Positions 1-8,006 of a stretch of DNA of 36,545 nt are shown one piece after another (the stretch's first letter is position 1; every line of letters begins with the position of its first letter). The position numbers and the translations under genes are program-made. The stretch comes from Rhodospirillaceae bacterium. Lineage in GTDB: Bacteria; Pseudomonadota; Alphaproteobacteria; Bin65. Below the pieces are notes generated by a model, which saw only the letters and a program-made list of their open reading frames with translations, did no database searches and was not told the origin of the DNA. The stretch spans positions 1 to 36,545 of the forward strand of contig JAPOST010000199.1 of NCBI GenBank assembly GCA_026709535.1, in the 5' to 3' direction.

Positions 1-22
1 GATGACCGTGAAACCCGCGGTG

Positions 23-168
23 TCATTGGACCTTGCCCACGATCTCCAGGAGGTCGGGAACCTTGAGTTCCTTCAGTCGGTCACGCAGCGTGCTGCCCCT
101 GGTCCCGCCATCGGCAAACACCTTCGAGACCTCCCGAGCCTTGCTCAGGCTGCTACATAGAGCATGAA
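23..168 (-). other. unrecognised open frame ending near the left edge
   Basis: On the minus strand a reading frame closes with TGA at 25-23. Its last ~40 residues look protein-like: charged and helical, containing SKAREVSK, RDRLKELKVP and DLLEIVGKVQ. I do not recognise the family. Further upstream in the same frame the residues become Cys- and Arg-rich and unconvincing, and no start with a ribosome binding site is visible. It may be the 3' remnant of a decayed gene. The remaining bases up to 328 show nothing else. Confidence 0.15.
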
Positions 169-328
169 CTCTTGGCGTTGTGAGGCAAACGCAAGTAAGT
201 GACGGCCGCTTTCGAATGCTTGGACACTTGATGCAGAAAGCGCAATCATATGCCCCACAAAACGCGCTCAGTACTTGTTTTGGTATTCCCCACTTTCCAG
301 TGAGAAAGAGGCGGTACCACGACTTTCC

Positions 329-2299
329 TTATCGCTGCGTCAGCTTGATTTCGATACGTCTGTTCCTCTGAAAAGCTTCTTCGTTCTGGCGCAGATCAAT
401 CGGGTGATGCGATCCAAAACCAGCGGCAAATAGGCGTTTGGCTGGGATACCTGCTTCTTGCAGGAAATTGACTACCGCAATCGCCCGCCTAGTCGAAAGC
501 TCCAAATTGGAGCTTCTTAGGTAGCGCCGAACATCCGTATGGCCGTCAACCCGCAGAATCCAATCTATCTCCGGCGGAATTTTCTTCATGATCTCGTTGA
601 GAGTTTTGGCGACCTTCCGCAGTTCCTCCTTTCCGCTTTGCTGAAGTTTGTCCGAACCGCTCGGGAAGAGGACGGAAGAAGGGAAGACGAAGCGGTCGCC
701 GACAATCTTGACGTCTTTGCGCTCGCCGATGGACTTACGCAACTCGCCAAAGAATTCCGACTTGTACTGTTTGAGATCGTTAACCTGCTGTATAAGCGCC
801 TTTTTAAGGCGCTTGTTAAGGTCACGAATTTGCAAGCGCTGCAACTTGCCTTTTTCCTCGGCTGCTTCTAACGCGCTCTGAATTGACGACAATTGCCGAC
901 GCAACGCCACTAGCTGTGCGTTCAGGACCCAAAGCTGTTTTGTCTGTTCCTTTGAGGCCTTGCGCGCTGCCGCAAATCTGTCGTCCGCCTCGGCGAGCTT
1001 TCGGCCTAACCCACGCCTCTCGACTCGCGCTGCTGCCAGCAGTTCGCGCAAGCTGTTTCGTTCCCTTTCAACTGCTGCCAATCGGGCGATCAGCTTTGCT
1101 TGGTTCTGGCGCAGCGTATCGGTTGCTTCATTCACGGACTTGCGGTCGCGCAGGGCGGCGGTCAGATTCGTTCGCAACTGATTGTTGAACTCTTCGAGTT
1201 CCGCCACACGTCTGAGAAGGTCCGCCTTTTCTTGTTCCAATACCGTGCGCTTCTTGGCAAGGTCTGCCGTACGAACGGATATATCAGCATCGTCCTTCTT
1301 GGCGGCTGACAGTTGTTCAGCGAGGCGACGATTTTCTTCTTCCAGTTCTGAAATTCGTTTCGCTAGAGCCTGGGTTCGAGCGTGCATGTCGTCCCGGACC
1401 TTGGTAAGATCGGATATCCTATTACCCACTGTCGTCCGCGCTGCGACCAGAGCTGTCACTTGGGTCGCCAGTCGTTTGTTATCGGCCTCTATCGCTGACA
1501 GTTGTCGCGTAATCGCCGCCAGGCGATCTTCCAGACTTTGCTTTTCAGCTTCCAGTACCGCAACCTGCTTGGCGAGAATTCTGGCATCGGCGGACAGTGA
1601 TGAAATTCTTCCCTCACTCGACTTGCGGGCCGCTATTTCCGCCGCCAACTGCTTTGCCAAACGATTATTTTCGGCTTGGAGCCGCTCAACTTCAACGACC
1701 AGCTTCTTGCCAAGTGACGTCGCTTTGGCATTGGATTCCTTGCTGGCTTTCACTGCGTCGGCGAGTTGGAGCGCCAAGCGGTTTGCCTCTTTTTCCAGCA
1801 CGGCGATGCGCAACAGCAGCGCCTCCTTGTCTTTTTCCAAGGTGCCAAGTTTGACCAGCATCCCTTCACGGTCTGTACGCAACAGACCGATTTGCCCTCG
1901 TAGCGAGTCACTATCCTTTTCGAGGGCTGCCAATTTTCCACTTAGATCGGTTACGCTTTTTTCCAGGTTGGCCTTGTCGTCGGCCAACTGGTTGTTGGCG
2001 AGCAATGCCGTCTGCAACTCGCGGGCCAAGTCAGTGATTGTTTTTTCCGCCTTTTCGGCGCGTGCGGCGGCCTGCTCACTCTTTTCCTGCTCAAAGGAGA
2101 GTTCCTCGCTGAGCGCAGTGATCTGCGCCGTCAACTGATCGATGGTCTTGTCCCGACCTACCAGTTCTTCGCCCAAAAAGAACTGAGCCGTCATGAAAAT
2201 CATCGAAACGATCACGAAGATGATCAGCAGACCTGACAGGGCATCGACAAAGCCGGGCCAGATGTCAAGATTTCGAGGTGACCGGTTACGTAGCGCCAT
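329..2299 (-). CDS. OmpA/MotB-like peptidoglycan-binding protein with a long coiled coil
   Basis: 656 aa. The N-terminus has one membrane segment (about residues 17-42) preceded by WPGFVDALSGLLI. Asp19 sits where MotB and TolR/ExbD carry their proton-relaying Asp. Residues ~45-500 are an almost uninterrupted heptad-type coiled coil rich in Leu, Ala, Glu, Lys and Arg. From about residue 535 an OmpA/MotB C-terminal domain follows, with DGHTD, the LSTRRAIAVVNFL helix and a closing RNRRIEIKL, which fits peptidoglycan binding. The ATG directly follows the stop codon of the MotA/TolQ-like gene, so the two are co-transcribed and probably form an inner-membrane stator complex. The domain order matches MotB/ZorB-type partners, but the ~450-residue arm is far longer than in MotB. 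Its role is unknown: it could be an envelope-spanning motor, or a Tol-Pal-like or defence-type stator. The fold call is strong and the function is inference. Confidence 0.88.
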   Translation of the reverse strand: MALRNRSPRNLDIWPGFVDALSGLLIIFVIVSMIFMTAQFFLGEELVGRDKTIDQLTAQITALSEELSFEQEKSEQAAARAEKAEKTITDLARELQTALLANNQLADDKANLEKSVTDLSGKLAALEKDSDSLRGQIGLLRTDREGMLVKLGTLEKDKEALLLRIAVLEKEANRLALQLADAVKASKESNAKATSLGKKLVVEVERLQAENNRLAKQLAAEIAARKSSEGRISSLSADARILAKQVAVLEAEKQSLEDRLAAITRQLSAIEADNKRLATQVTALVAARTTVGNRISDLTKVRDDMHARTQALAKRISELEEENRRLAEQLSAAKKDDADISVRTADLAKKRTVLEQEKADLLRRVAELEEFNNQLRTNLTAALRDRKSVNEATDTLRQNQAKLIARLAAVERERNSLRELLAAARVERRGLGRKLAEADDRFAAARKASKEQTKQLWVLNAQLVALRRQLSSIQSALEAAEEKGKLQRLQIRDLNKRLKKALIQQVNDLKQYKSEFFGELRKSIGERKDVKIVGDRFVFPSSVLFPSGSDKLQQSGKEELRKVAKTLNEIMKKIPPEIDWILRVDGHTDVRRYLRSSNLELSTRRAIAVVNFLQEAGIPAKRLFAAGFGSHHPIDLRQNEEAFQRNRRIEIKLTQR

Positions 2300-3598
2300 C
2301 TAACGCTCTGTTTTATGAGATCCCGATCCGCCTTGCATCGCCGTATCGTTGCCGATACGCGACGATATTCTCGTCAGCGTGCGCTCCAAGGCCCGGAATT
2401 CACTGCGCAGTTCTTGGATCAGTTCCTGATTGCGGGCATTTGCATCTTGAAAGACCTGCTGTACGAAAGATTGCTGTCCTAGGTTGATCTCCGTCAACCG
2501 ATTGGTCAGATTGTGGAATTCGCTCCTTAGTGAATTGACCATTTCCTGACGGCCAAATGCCTGTTCGTTGGCCAGCCGATCCAGAACCGGTTGCATTGCC
2601 AGTTGCGATTCGGCAATATTTTTTATGACGGTTTGCTCTCCTCGCAAGTTAGCGGTCAGGATGCCGAGTTCGCTCGTTAATTCGGCAAGGTTGCGATTGG
2701 TGCCAATCCGCTCTGCTTCCGTTTCTTTCAGGGATTGCTGGATGTTTTCCATGATCTCGGCGGTGTGCTCAAGCAGGGCTTGGAGATAAGCCTCCGAAGA
2801 TTGCAGATCGCCCTCCTCCAATTCGGTCGGCAGCGAAGACAGGCGTGTGACCCCCGACAGCCAGTCTTCCAGAATAGTGAAGAATCGATTTTGCGCCTGG
2901 CCAGCCTGCAGATCAAGAAACCCAACAACTAGTGAGCCAGCCAGACCGAACAGGGACGTACTGAATGCCGTGCCAGCGCCGCCGATGGAGTTGAGCAACT
3001 CCTTCTTGAACTGCTCGAAGACATTCTTGAAGTTGTCTCCGCTATCAACCGAGAGATTCTGGATCGCCTTCGATACTGCTTCGATCGTCTCGATCAGGCC
3101 CCAGAAGGTGCCGAGCAGGCCCAAGAATACCAGCAGGCCGATCAGGTAGCGAGATATCTCTCGCCCTTCGTCCAGTCGAGCGCCGACGCTGTCCAGAATC
3201 GATCGCATAGTGCTGGCGTTGAGACGCAAGGGTCGGTTGCTGCGTTCGCCGATCATGGTGGCCATCGGAGCTAACAGGCGCGGCTTAGCTGCCCCTGTGA
3301 TATCCCGATTTTTCTGATAACGCCGGATCCAGCCTACTTCGCGCCAAAGCCGGATCACAAGCCACAGGCAGAACAGAATGCCGATGAACATGACTGCGAC
3401 GATCAACCCGTTCAGAAACCGGTTCGCCGCGAATGCGGCAAGGAGTTGATCCCGGATGACAAAAATGCCGAAGCCGACGACACCCAGAAAGGCAACCATG
3501 CGCAGTAGGTAGCGCGCGGGTATAATCAAGATCGTCGGCTCCGCCGTTTGGACGCTGGTCTTTTGAATTGCATGCGCCGCGGGTTTTTTGCAGTGCAC
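2300..3598 (-). CDS. MotA/TolQ/ExbB-like proton channel subunit
   Basis: 432 aa. Hydrophobic segments lie near residues 30-48, 63-83, 150-170 and 205-229. The last two match the MotA/TolQ/ExbB channel pair: LVFLGLLGTFWGLIETI, then IGGAGTAFSTSLFGLAGS. The C-terminal ~200 residues are predicted helical or coiled coil and cytoplasmic, and could be a tail like that of ZorA-type proteins. The likely start is GTG at 3598; the next Met lies within the first membrane helix, so a later start would damage the protein. The stop TAG abuts the ATG of the OmpA/MotB-like gene. The pair should couple proton flow to work on the cell wall, as MotAB, TolQR and ExbBD do. No flagellar, tol-pal or tonB genes are nearby, so the process driven is unknown. 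Confidence 0.85.
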   Translation of the reverse strand: MHCKKPAAHAIQKTSVQTAEPTILIIPARYLLRMVAFLGVVGFGIFVIRDQLLAAFAANRFLNGLIVAVMFIGILFCLWLVIRLWREVGWIRRYQKNRDITGAAKPRLLAPMATMIGERSNRPLRLNASTMRSILDSVGARLDEGREISRYLIGLLVFLGLLGTFWGLIETIEAVSKAIQNLSVDSGDNFKNVFEQFKKELLNSIGGAGTAFSTSLFGLAGSLVVGFLDLQAGQAQNRFFTILEDWLSGVTRLSSLPTELEEGDLQSSEAYLQALLEHTAEIMENIQQSLKETEAERIGTNRNLAELTSELGILTANLRGEQTVIKNIAESQLAMQPVLDRLANEQAFGRQEMVNSLRSEFHNLTNRLTEINLGQQSFVQQVFQDANARNQELIQELRSEFRALERTLTRISSRIGNDTAMQGGSGSHKTER

Positions 3599-3685
3599 CC
3601 CAGAGTCAGGAGATTGTGGTTACTGTACTGATCGCGATAGCGCCACACAATGGTACGCCACGCTGATTATCGGGGAAATTTTGAC

Positions 3686-4504
3686 CTATTCTGTAGCGTT
3701 TTCGGTGTTGTGAAGCGATTTGCCGACAATTCTGCGCAGATTCCCATGCAGTGCCGTATTGGTGGCCAAAACCTCTGCTCCCGACCACGCGTTGTCACGG
3801 CCAGCCATATCCGAAGCCGAACCTCCGGCCTCGCGTACCAGCAGAAGGCCGGCCGCTACGTCCCACCGCTCAAGGTCGAATTCCCAGAAAGCATCATAAC
3901 GTCCTGCAGCGACCCAAGCCAGATCGAGCGCTGCTGCGCCGAGGCGCCGAACCCCCGCCACCATCGGCAGGATTGCATTCAGCGTCGCCATATAGGATGG
4001 GTGCTTGGGTTTGCCCCGATATGGCAGGCCAGTCGCCAGCAGTGCATCCTGCATATGTTCTCGCGCCGACACACGCAGCCGACGGTGATTGAGGAATGCT
4101 CCACTTCCGCGTACAGCCCAGAACATCTCGTCGGTCAATGGCTGGTATACCAGACCAGCGACGACCGTGCCGTTCTCTTCATGAGCAATGGAAATCGCGA
4201 AATGGGGCACTCCGTGCAAGAAATTGGTAGTGCCATCCAGCGGATCTACGATCCAGCGGTTCTGATTGTCGACGCCCTGTGCGCTGCCGCTTTCTTCCAT
4301 CAACATACTGAAGTCCGGTCGTCCCTTCCGCAATTCTCGCAACAGTGTATCTTCGGCTCGCAGATCCGCAGCGCTGACGAAATCGGACGGGCCTTTACGC
4401 GATACCTGAAGCTGTTCAACCTCGCCGAAGTCGCGCACGAGGTTTCGCGCCGCTTTCCTCGCAGCGCCTTCCATGACATTGATGATGGCAGGCTTCAGTG
4501 CCAT
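3686..4504 (-). CDS. suhB: inositol monophosphatase family protein
   Basis: 272 aa, full length for the SuhB/IMPase family, whose members are Mg2+- or Li+-sensitive phosphatases acting on myo-inositol-1-phosphate and related sugar phosphates in the cytoplasm. Metal-binding motifs are present: EE at 70-71, WIVDPLDGTTNF at 84-95 (Asp87, Asp90) and the second signature WDVAAGLLLVREAGG with Asp215. In bacteria SuhB can also act in rRNA transcription antitermination, but the sequence does not show which role applies here. It lies 37 bp downstream of efp on the same strand and may share its transcript. The gene name rests on family membership; a histidinol-phosphatase-type paralogue cannot be excluded. 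Confidence 0.9.
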   Translation of the reverse strand: MALKPAIINVMEGAARKAARNLVRDFGEVEQLQVSRKGPSDFVSAADLRAEDTLLRELRKGRPDFSMLMEESGSAQGVDNQNRWIVDPLDGTTNFLHGVPHFAISIAHEENGTVVAGLVYQPLTDEMFWAVRGSGAFLNHRRLRVSAREHMQDALLATGLPYRGKPKHPSYMATLNAILPMVAGVRRLGAAALDLAWVAAGRYDAFWEFDLERWDVAAGLLLVREAGGSASDMAGRDNAWSGAEVLATNTALHGNLRRIVGKSLHNTENATE

Positions 4505-4541
4505 GGATGATCTGCAGTTTTAGCGTGGAACTGGCTGGAAG

Positions 4542-5105
4542 CTACTTCGCACGCTCCAAGTAGGTGCCATCGGCGGTGGCGACGAGAACTCTGGCTCCAG
4601 CCTCAATATGTGGAGGGACCATGATGCGCTCGCCATTCTCAAGGATCGCGGGTTTGTAGGAGGATGAGGCGGTCTGGCCTTTGACGACGGGGTCGGCTTC
4701 CATCACTTCCATCACCCAGCTATCGGGAAGTTCGACGCTGATGGGCGAGCCCTCGTAAGAATGAATTGTGACGTTCATGCCATCCTTCAGGTAGACCACC
4801 GGATCGCCGATCATTTCCTTGTTCAGCGTGATCTGCTCGTAGGTTTTGCCATGCATGAAGGTTACTTCGTCACCATCAATGAACAAGAACTGGTAAGCTT
4901 CTTCGTCCAGCCGTACCTTTTCGACGCTCTCTGCGGCGCGGAACCGCTCGTTGAGCTTGGTGCCGTCGCGAATGTCCTTCATCTCTGCCTGGAGATAGGC
5001 GCCGCCCTTGCCGGGCTGCGTATGCTGGATCTTGGCGACGCGCCACAGGCGACCGTTATGCTCGATAATGTTGCCAGGGCGGATCGCATTGCCGTTGATG
5101 CGCAT
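4542..5105 (-). CDS. efp: translation elongation factor P
   Basis: 187 aa, the usual EF-P length. EF-P binds between the P and E sites of the ribosome and relieves stalling at consecutive prolines. The N-terminal KOW-like domain carries the loop QPGKGGAYLQAEMKD. Lys33 is at the position that is beta-lysylated in E. coli (Lys34), so modification by EpmA/EpmB-type enzymes is expected, although neither gene is in this window. Two OB domains follow, with the typical SYEGSPISVELPDSW segment and a C-terminus ending near DGTYLERAK. The start ATG at 5105 gives the canonical N-terminus MRINGNAIRPGNIIEHNG. It lies upstream of suhB on the same strand. Confidence 0.96.
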   Translation of the reverse strand: MRINGNAIRPGNIIEHNGRLWRVAKIQHTQPGKGGAYLQAEMKDIRDGTKLNERFRAAESVEKVRLDEEAYQFLFIDGDEVTFMHGKTYEQITLNKEMIGDPVVYLKDGMNVTIHSYEGSPISVELPDSWVMEVMEADPVVKGQTASSSYKPAILENGERIMVPPHIEAGARVLVATADGTYLERAK

Positions 5106-5749
5106 AGCGAAGTGCTCATGTCAGGGATCTGATGAGTTGTCCGCAGGTGTCGGTGGCCTGCCTGTTACCGGTAACGCACTGATTCGATTTGTACCAGTGT
5201 TTTCATAGCCTGGTGAATTCGCCTGAATCGCGGTCCCATTCGTTCAAAAGGACATATTTCGTGCCGCCAAAGAGTTTACCGGCACTGACTTTTTTCAAGG
5301 ACAGGATCGAATCTGTGCTGGTGTAGGGTCTGGTTTTGTCTTCGCACAGGCTTTGATACGCTATGGCATTACAGTCCTTTATCAACCGGGCCGACTACAG
5401 CGTGTCGCAGGTGCTGCAGCAGTCCACGGATATTGTTCCCTGCTTTTGGCAGTCTTGGCATTAGCGTTCGTCCTTCCAACAGCAAGGTCTTGTGTTTGTT
5501 TGCATTATATCCGCCGACAAGTTTCGGCTCCAAGAAGAACGTACTCCAGAGATGGTACAGCATCAGACATCGGTGATGGGGGGTGAGTTGGCAAGTGACC
5601 AGGCGGATTTGTGCGCCGCTGAGCGACTGCTTCCGTGGACGCGGTAATACTTGAACGATCTTGGCATTCGTAGAACTTAAGGGTAAAGAGCCAGTAGCTG
5701 CGGCCGATCTGCCTCGTGCCTGCATAGAATAAAATATCCGACCGATTAT
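5106..5749. other. gene-poor stretch between rnhA fusion and efp
   Basis: About 640 bp with no convincing gene. On the minus strand a frame ending at 5203 gives a protein-like tail (KLFGGTKYVLLNEWDRD, then SGEFTRL), but it has only a TTG start at 5385 and no ribosome binding site. It could be the 3' end of a decayed gene. A second minus frame over 5369-5725 is Arg/Pro-rich and looks non-coding. No tRNA or clear terminator was seen. The efp promoter should lie near 5110-5250. Confidence 0.4.
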
Positions 5750-6655
5750 TCACATATCTTTAATCATCTTGCGCATCTCTTCGAAGGCGATATCCCTTAT
5801 GTGCTTGCCGAATATCCATCGATGTCCTTCCGGGTCCTCGGCCCTGTATTGCCGTTCACCGAAGGTCTGGTCGGCCGGTTCGGCGGTGATTGTCGCGCCG
5901 TTGTTCCGGGCGCGCCTGAAGTGCGTGTCTACATCGTCGACGTAACAGAAAACCTGACTGTAGTAGCCGCCATTCCCCGGCGGGGCCTGGCCCATCTCGG
6001 GAAAGGCGCTGGCCAGCATGATGATATTGTCTCCAAAGCCCATTTCCGCATGGCCAATCCGGCCATCCTTCATCGCGAAAGCGTTACGCTTGTGAAATCC
6101 GAATGCCTTGGCGAGGAAATCCAGTGCAGCTGATACGTCGCGATAGACCAGCATGGGGATAATCCGCTGCATGACGGTCGGCGGACTTTGGATTCTTGGC
6201 TTCGACAGGAAGGGCGTCATGCCATCCCGTGCGAGTTGATCGGCGCGCTCGTTGCCCTCGCTGCCGGCATGGCCTTTCACCCATTTCCATGTGATGGTCC
6301 GGGCGGCCTGCAGCGTATCCAATGCCTGCCAAAGATCCCGGTTTTTGACCTGTTTCTTGTCGGAGGTCTGCCAGCCTCTAGCCTTCCACCTTGTAATCCA
6401 CTGAGTGATGCCGTTCTTCAAATAGCTGCTGTCAGTATAAAGCGTCGCTGAACCGCCAGGGTTCAGGTTGGTCAACGCCTCAATCGCGGCTTGCAGTTCC
6501 ATACGGTTATTTGTGGTCTCCGGGGCACCGCCCTTCAGCGTTTTTTCGTTATTGCCCTGCCGGATCAAAACGCCCCAGCCTCCTGGGCCCGGGTTGCCAC
6601 TGCAGGCGCCATCGGTGTAGATATCAAGCGGCTCATCTGATGGATCGACGGTCAT
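5750..6655 (-). CDS. rnhA: ribonuclease HI fused to a VOC (glyoxalase/PhnB-like) domain
   Basis: 301 aa, about twice the length of RNase HI. Residues 8-150 are a complete RNase HI, which cuts the RNA strand of RNA-DNA hybrids. The catalytic carboxylates are Asp15 (YTDGAC), Glu53 ([12 protein letters not shown]), Asp75 (YTDSSY) and Asp139 (ERADQLA), with His129 in KGHAG, matching E. coli D10, E48, D70, D134 and H124. After a short linker (~150-160), residues 162-288 form a VOC-fold domain of the PhnB/glyoxalase-like type: [31 protein letters not shown], and the closing [12 protein letters not shown]. The frame is continuous with no stop or good internal start at the junction. The gene begins 15 bp after thrB, the usual thrB-rnhA order of Alphaproteobacteria. 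The VOC domain's ligand is unknown. Confidence 0.93.
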   Translation of the reverse strand: MTVDPSDEPLDIYTDGACSGNPGPGGWGVLIRQGNNEKTLKGGAPETTNNRMELQAAIEALTNLNPGGSATLYTDSSYLKNGITQWITRWKARGWQTSDKKQVKNRDLWQALDTLQAARTITWKWVKGHAGSEGNERADQLARDGMTPFLSKPRIQSPPTVMQRIIPMLVYRDVSAALDFLAKAFGFHKRNAFAMKDGRIGHAEMGFGDNIIMLASAFPEMGQAPPGNGGYYSQVFCYVDDVDTHFRRARNNGATITAEPADQTFGERQYRAEDPEGHRWIFGKHIRDIAFEEMRKMIKDM

Positions 6656-6670
6656 GCGCGTTATTCCAAG

Positions 6671-7639
6671 CTAGACCAAACCCAATTCGCCCGGTCGTTT
6701 CGTACCTTGATGAAAGCGAAGCTTGCGGTAGTATTCCAGAGGATCGTGCGGGATGACTAGCGCTCCTTGCGGGTGGTGTAGCCAGTCGTGCATGCGGGTC
6801 AGCAGGAAGCGCAGGGCGCTACCCCTGAGCAGGATCGGAATTGCTTCGAGTTCCTCTTGAGAAAAGGGGCGCACCTTGCGATAAGAATTCAGCATGTGTC
6901 GTGCCTTGGTAACGTTGAAACTGCCATCCTTCTCGAAACACCAAGCGTTGATGCAGATTGCCAAGTCGTAAGCTAGGAAGTCGCTGCAGGCGAAATAGAA
7001 GTCAATCAGTCCCGAAATATCGTCACCCAAGAAGAAGACATTGTCCGGGAACAGGTCGGCATGGATCACGCCACGCGGCAGCGCTTCTTCTCCCAGCCAG
7101 TTTTCTTCCAAAAACTCCAATTCCCGTTCGATTTCGTTGGCCAGGCCGTTCTCGACTTCGTGGGCGCGAGGGCTGCAGTGGTCAAATAGCAATCGCCAAT
7201 CCGGAAGGCTGAGAGTGTTGGTCCGTGTCATCGTGAAGTCATCTGTGGCCAAGTGCATGTCGGCCAATGCTTCGCCCAACGGCGCGCAATGCCTGACGTC
7301 GACCCGGCGCGGTGAAATGCCCTGAAGGAACGAAATGATTGCCGCCGGGCGTCCTGCAAGGGTGCGTAGTGCCTCGCCATCCTTGCCATGGATCGGCGTG
7401 GGACAGGCAATGCCGACCGCCGCGAGATGATCCATCAAGGCTAGGAAGAAGGGCAGATCCGCCAGATCGACCCTTTTTTCATAAAGTGTCAAGATGAAGC
7501 TGTCTTGATCTGTCTGGAGGAAGTAATTCGAGTTTTCGACACCTTCTGCAATGCCTTTGTAGGAAGCCAGCGTGCCGATGTCGTATGCGCAGAGAAACGC
7601 TTCGAGTTCATCATCCGCAACCTGCGTATAGACCGCCAT
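6671..7639 (-). CDS. thrB: homoserine kinase, APH-fold type
   Basis: 322 aa. Phosphorylates L-homoserine with ATP in threonine biosynthesis. This is the aminoglycoside-phosphotransferase-fold ThrB of Alphaproteobacteria, not the GHMP type of enterics. The N-terminus [16 protein letters not shown] and the segment [15 protein letters not shown] are typical. The catalytic loop is [14 protein letters not shown], followed by the metal-binding [25 protein letters not shown] good ribosome binding site (AAGGAG) sits six bases before the ATG at 7639. It is followed at 15 bp by the rnhA fusion. In many relatives ispH precedes thrB; here it is replaced by unrecognised sequence. Confidence 0.93.
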   Translation of the reverse strand: MAVYTQVADDELEAFLCAYDIGTLASYKGIAEGVENSNYFLQTDQDSFILTLYEKRVDLADLPFFLALMDHLAAVGIACPTPIHGKDGEALRTLAGRPAAIISFLQGISPRRVDVRHCAPLGEALADMHLATDDFTMTRTNTLSLPDWRLLFDHCSPRAHEVENGLANEIERELEFLEENWLGEEALPRGVIHADLFPDNVFFLGDDISGLIDFYFACSDFLAYDLAICINAWCFEKDGSFNVTKARHMLNSYRKVRPFSQEELEAIPILLRGSALRFLLTRMHDWLHHPQGALVIPHDPLEYYRKLRFHQGTKRPGELGLV

Positions 7640-8006
7640 AACCGCTCCTTACGCCCCCACTGACAGCGAGGCAACCAGGAAGCGCCAAGCGCTTGATATC
7701 ACGTCAATTTTCTTATATCGCGAGTCTGGTTCCAGGTTCCCCACGTTCTCAGAATGGACGTCTGATGTGACGATCCTTGCGACGGGTTGATGGAGCCGCT
7801 GCGGCATTGGCTGGTACTCGTTGATCTGTCGATGGTCCGCATTGTAGTGGGAAAGTCTCCTGTCTCGAAACGTTCTCACAACGTGCCGATGGGGTTGGCT
7901 ATGTCATGCGGTTAATTCAGCGAAACTTCCATCCTCCGGTACATGCGCATGCCGTTGAATTGCATCTAGACACACTCGAAATCTACCGGTCTGTTCCCAG
8001 TGCTGC
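7640..8006. other. intergenic stretch, no gene recognised
   Basis: About 370 bp between the gamma-glutamyltransferase-like stop and thrB. Short frames on both strands (for example minus 7879-7649) look non-coding. The strong Shine-Dalgarno and presumed promoter of thrB lie at the left end. No hairpin with a T-run was found for the long operon that ends at 8007. Confidence 0.35.

Noticed and set aside
1182-2138. 318-codon plus-strand frame inside the OmpA/MotB-like gene
   Set aside because: Ser/Ala/Arg-rich mirror of a coiled coil; no motifs and no ribosome binding site.
329-3598. Full Zorya anti-phage system
   Set aside because: The two membrane genes resemble ZorA/ZorB in fold, but no ZorC, ZorD or ZorE gene is adjacent, and the coiled coil is on the MotB-like partner rather than only on the MotA-like one.
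3650-4510. 286-codon plus-strand frame antisense to suhB
   Set aside because: Shadow of a well-supported IMPase gene with all metal-binding motifs.
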